From NCBI RefSeq assembly GCF_040958695.1, contig NZ_CP162599.1, forward strand, positions 1,336,001-1,400,000: a DNA stretch of 64,000 nucleotides, written 5' to 3'. Positions 63,754 to 64,000 of the stretch are shown here, piece after piece. The stretch's first letter is position 1, and the number at the start of each line of letters is the position of its first letter. The notes beneath the pieces were generated by a model. That model did no database searches and had not been told where the DNA came from. It saw only the letters and a program-made list of their open reading frames with translations. The position numbers were made by a program, and so were the translations under genes. This DNA is from Ornithinibacillus sp. 4-3. Lineage in GTDB: Bacteria; Bacillota; Bacilli; Bacillales; Amphibacillaceae.

Positions 63754-64000
63754 ATGAAATTAGATAAATTATTGGAAATACTACCATTCTTTTCCGCAAA
63801 AAATCCAATAGAAGATATAGAAATTAACAATGTTGAAATGGATCACCGTAATATCAAAAAAGGGGATCTTTTTGTTTGCATAAAAGGGTTTACAGTTGAT
63901 GGACATGATTTTATCGAGCCAGCCATTGAAAATGGGGCAAGAGCTATCATTGCTGAAAAAGAAGTAAACACTTCTGTACCAGTAATTGTTGTGTCTGATA
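63754..64000 (+). CDS. murE: UDP-N-acetylmuramyl-tripeptide synthetase MurE, N-terminal part
   Basis: The first 82 residues are present; the gene runs out of the window. The N-terminal Mur ligase domain is recognisable: EINNVEMDHRNIKKGDLFVC, KGFTVDGHDFIEPAIENGAR. It adds the third amino acid (probably meso-diaminopimelate) to the peptidoglycan precursor. Its place after spoVD is as in B. subtilis. AGGTAGG stands 11 bases before the ATG. Confidence 0.9.
   Translation, partial: MKLDKLLEILPFFSAKNPIEDIEINNVEMDHRNIKKGDLFVCIKGFTVDGHDFIEPAIENGARAIIAEKEVNTSVPVIVVSD

Overview
The window is low-GC Firmicute chromosome from an endospore-forming Bacillaceae, and I infer an Oceanobacillus/Virgibacillus-like genus. 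The evidence is the A+T-rich coding sequence, GGAGG-type ribosome sites with many TTG and GTG starts, spore genes (spoVA, spoVD, ylbJ, YhcN/YlaJ lipoproteins, an RsfA-type regulator), a caa3 cytochrome oxidase operon, bacillithiol synthesis, and gene order that follows Bacillus subtilis from about yku through yla and ylb to the mra cluster. I could not run any search. Names rest on motifs, length, neighbours and remembered family members.

Layout. Positions 1-8.7 kb hold the end of an EamA-type transporter, an M20 peptidase, a three-gene spoVAC-spoVAD-spoVAEb operon, a spore-type lipoprotein, moeA-moaA (molybdenum cofactor) and a Ktr/Trk potassium channel. Positions 8.8-16.9 kb hold small and regulatory genes: a 27-residue membrane peptide, signal peptidase I, an FbpB-like small protein, ykyB, ykuE, the CBS protein DarB/CbpB, an MFS exporter, ykuU-ykuV (peroxiredoxin and thioredoxin-like), and ktrC. 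Positions 17-28.5 kb hold rnjA-rpoY, ykrA, def, ykyA, pdhABCD and an inositol-monophosphatase-like gene. Positions 28.5-33.6 kb are the yla block. Positions 33.6-43.1 kb hold ftsW and the heme A/caa3 oxidase genes (ctaA divergent from ctaBCDEFG plus a CtaM-like gene). Positions 43.1-55.5 kb are the ylb block (RNase Y accessory ricF, rsmD, coaD, ylbJ, ylbL, tmcAL, ylbN-rpmF, an RsfA-type gene, a panE-like gene). Positions 55.6-64 kb hold bshC and the division and cell-wall cluster mraZ-rsmH-ftsL-pbpB-spoVD-murE, with murE cut by the window end.

The least ordinary content lies between genes. A mosaic repeat of up to about 550 bp occurs in four recognisable copies (276-575, 4129-4247, 49264-49815, 53606-54094). 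A related chimeric copy (14543-14796) and smaller elements carry GTTCAAAAAG ends (12799-12885, 9622-9693, and the tail of rsmD). Several copies sit exactly at gene 3' ends. One supplies the last codons and the stop of the EamA transporter, and another appears to supply the tail of rsmD. Parts of the large repeat can fold into short hairpins that survive sequence divergence, mostly through G-U pairs.

Other points: three GTGG boxes at exact 10-bp spacing overlap the mraZ promoter; a terminator-like hairpin lies in the ctaB leader; a PerR-like dyad adjoins a near-consensus promoter of ykuU; and pycA, typA and ylbK are missing from the places they occupy in B. subtilis. I see no CRISPR array, prophage, rRNA, tRNA or insertion sequence, and no clearly new multi-gene system.
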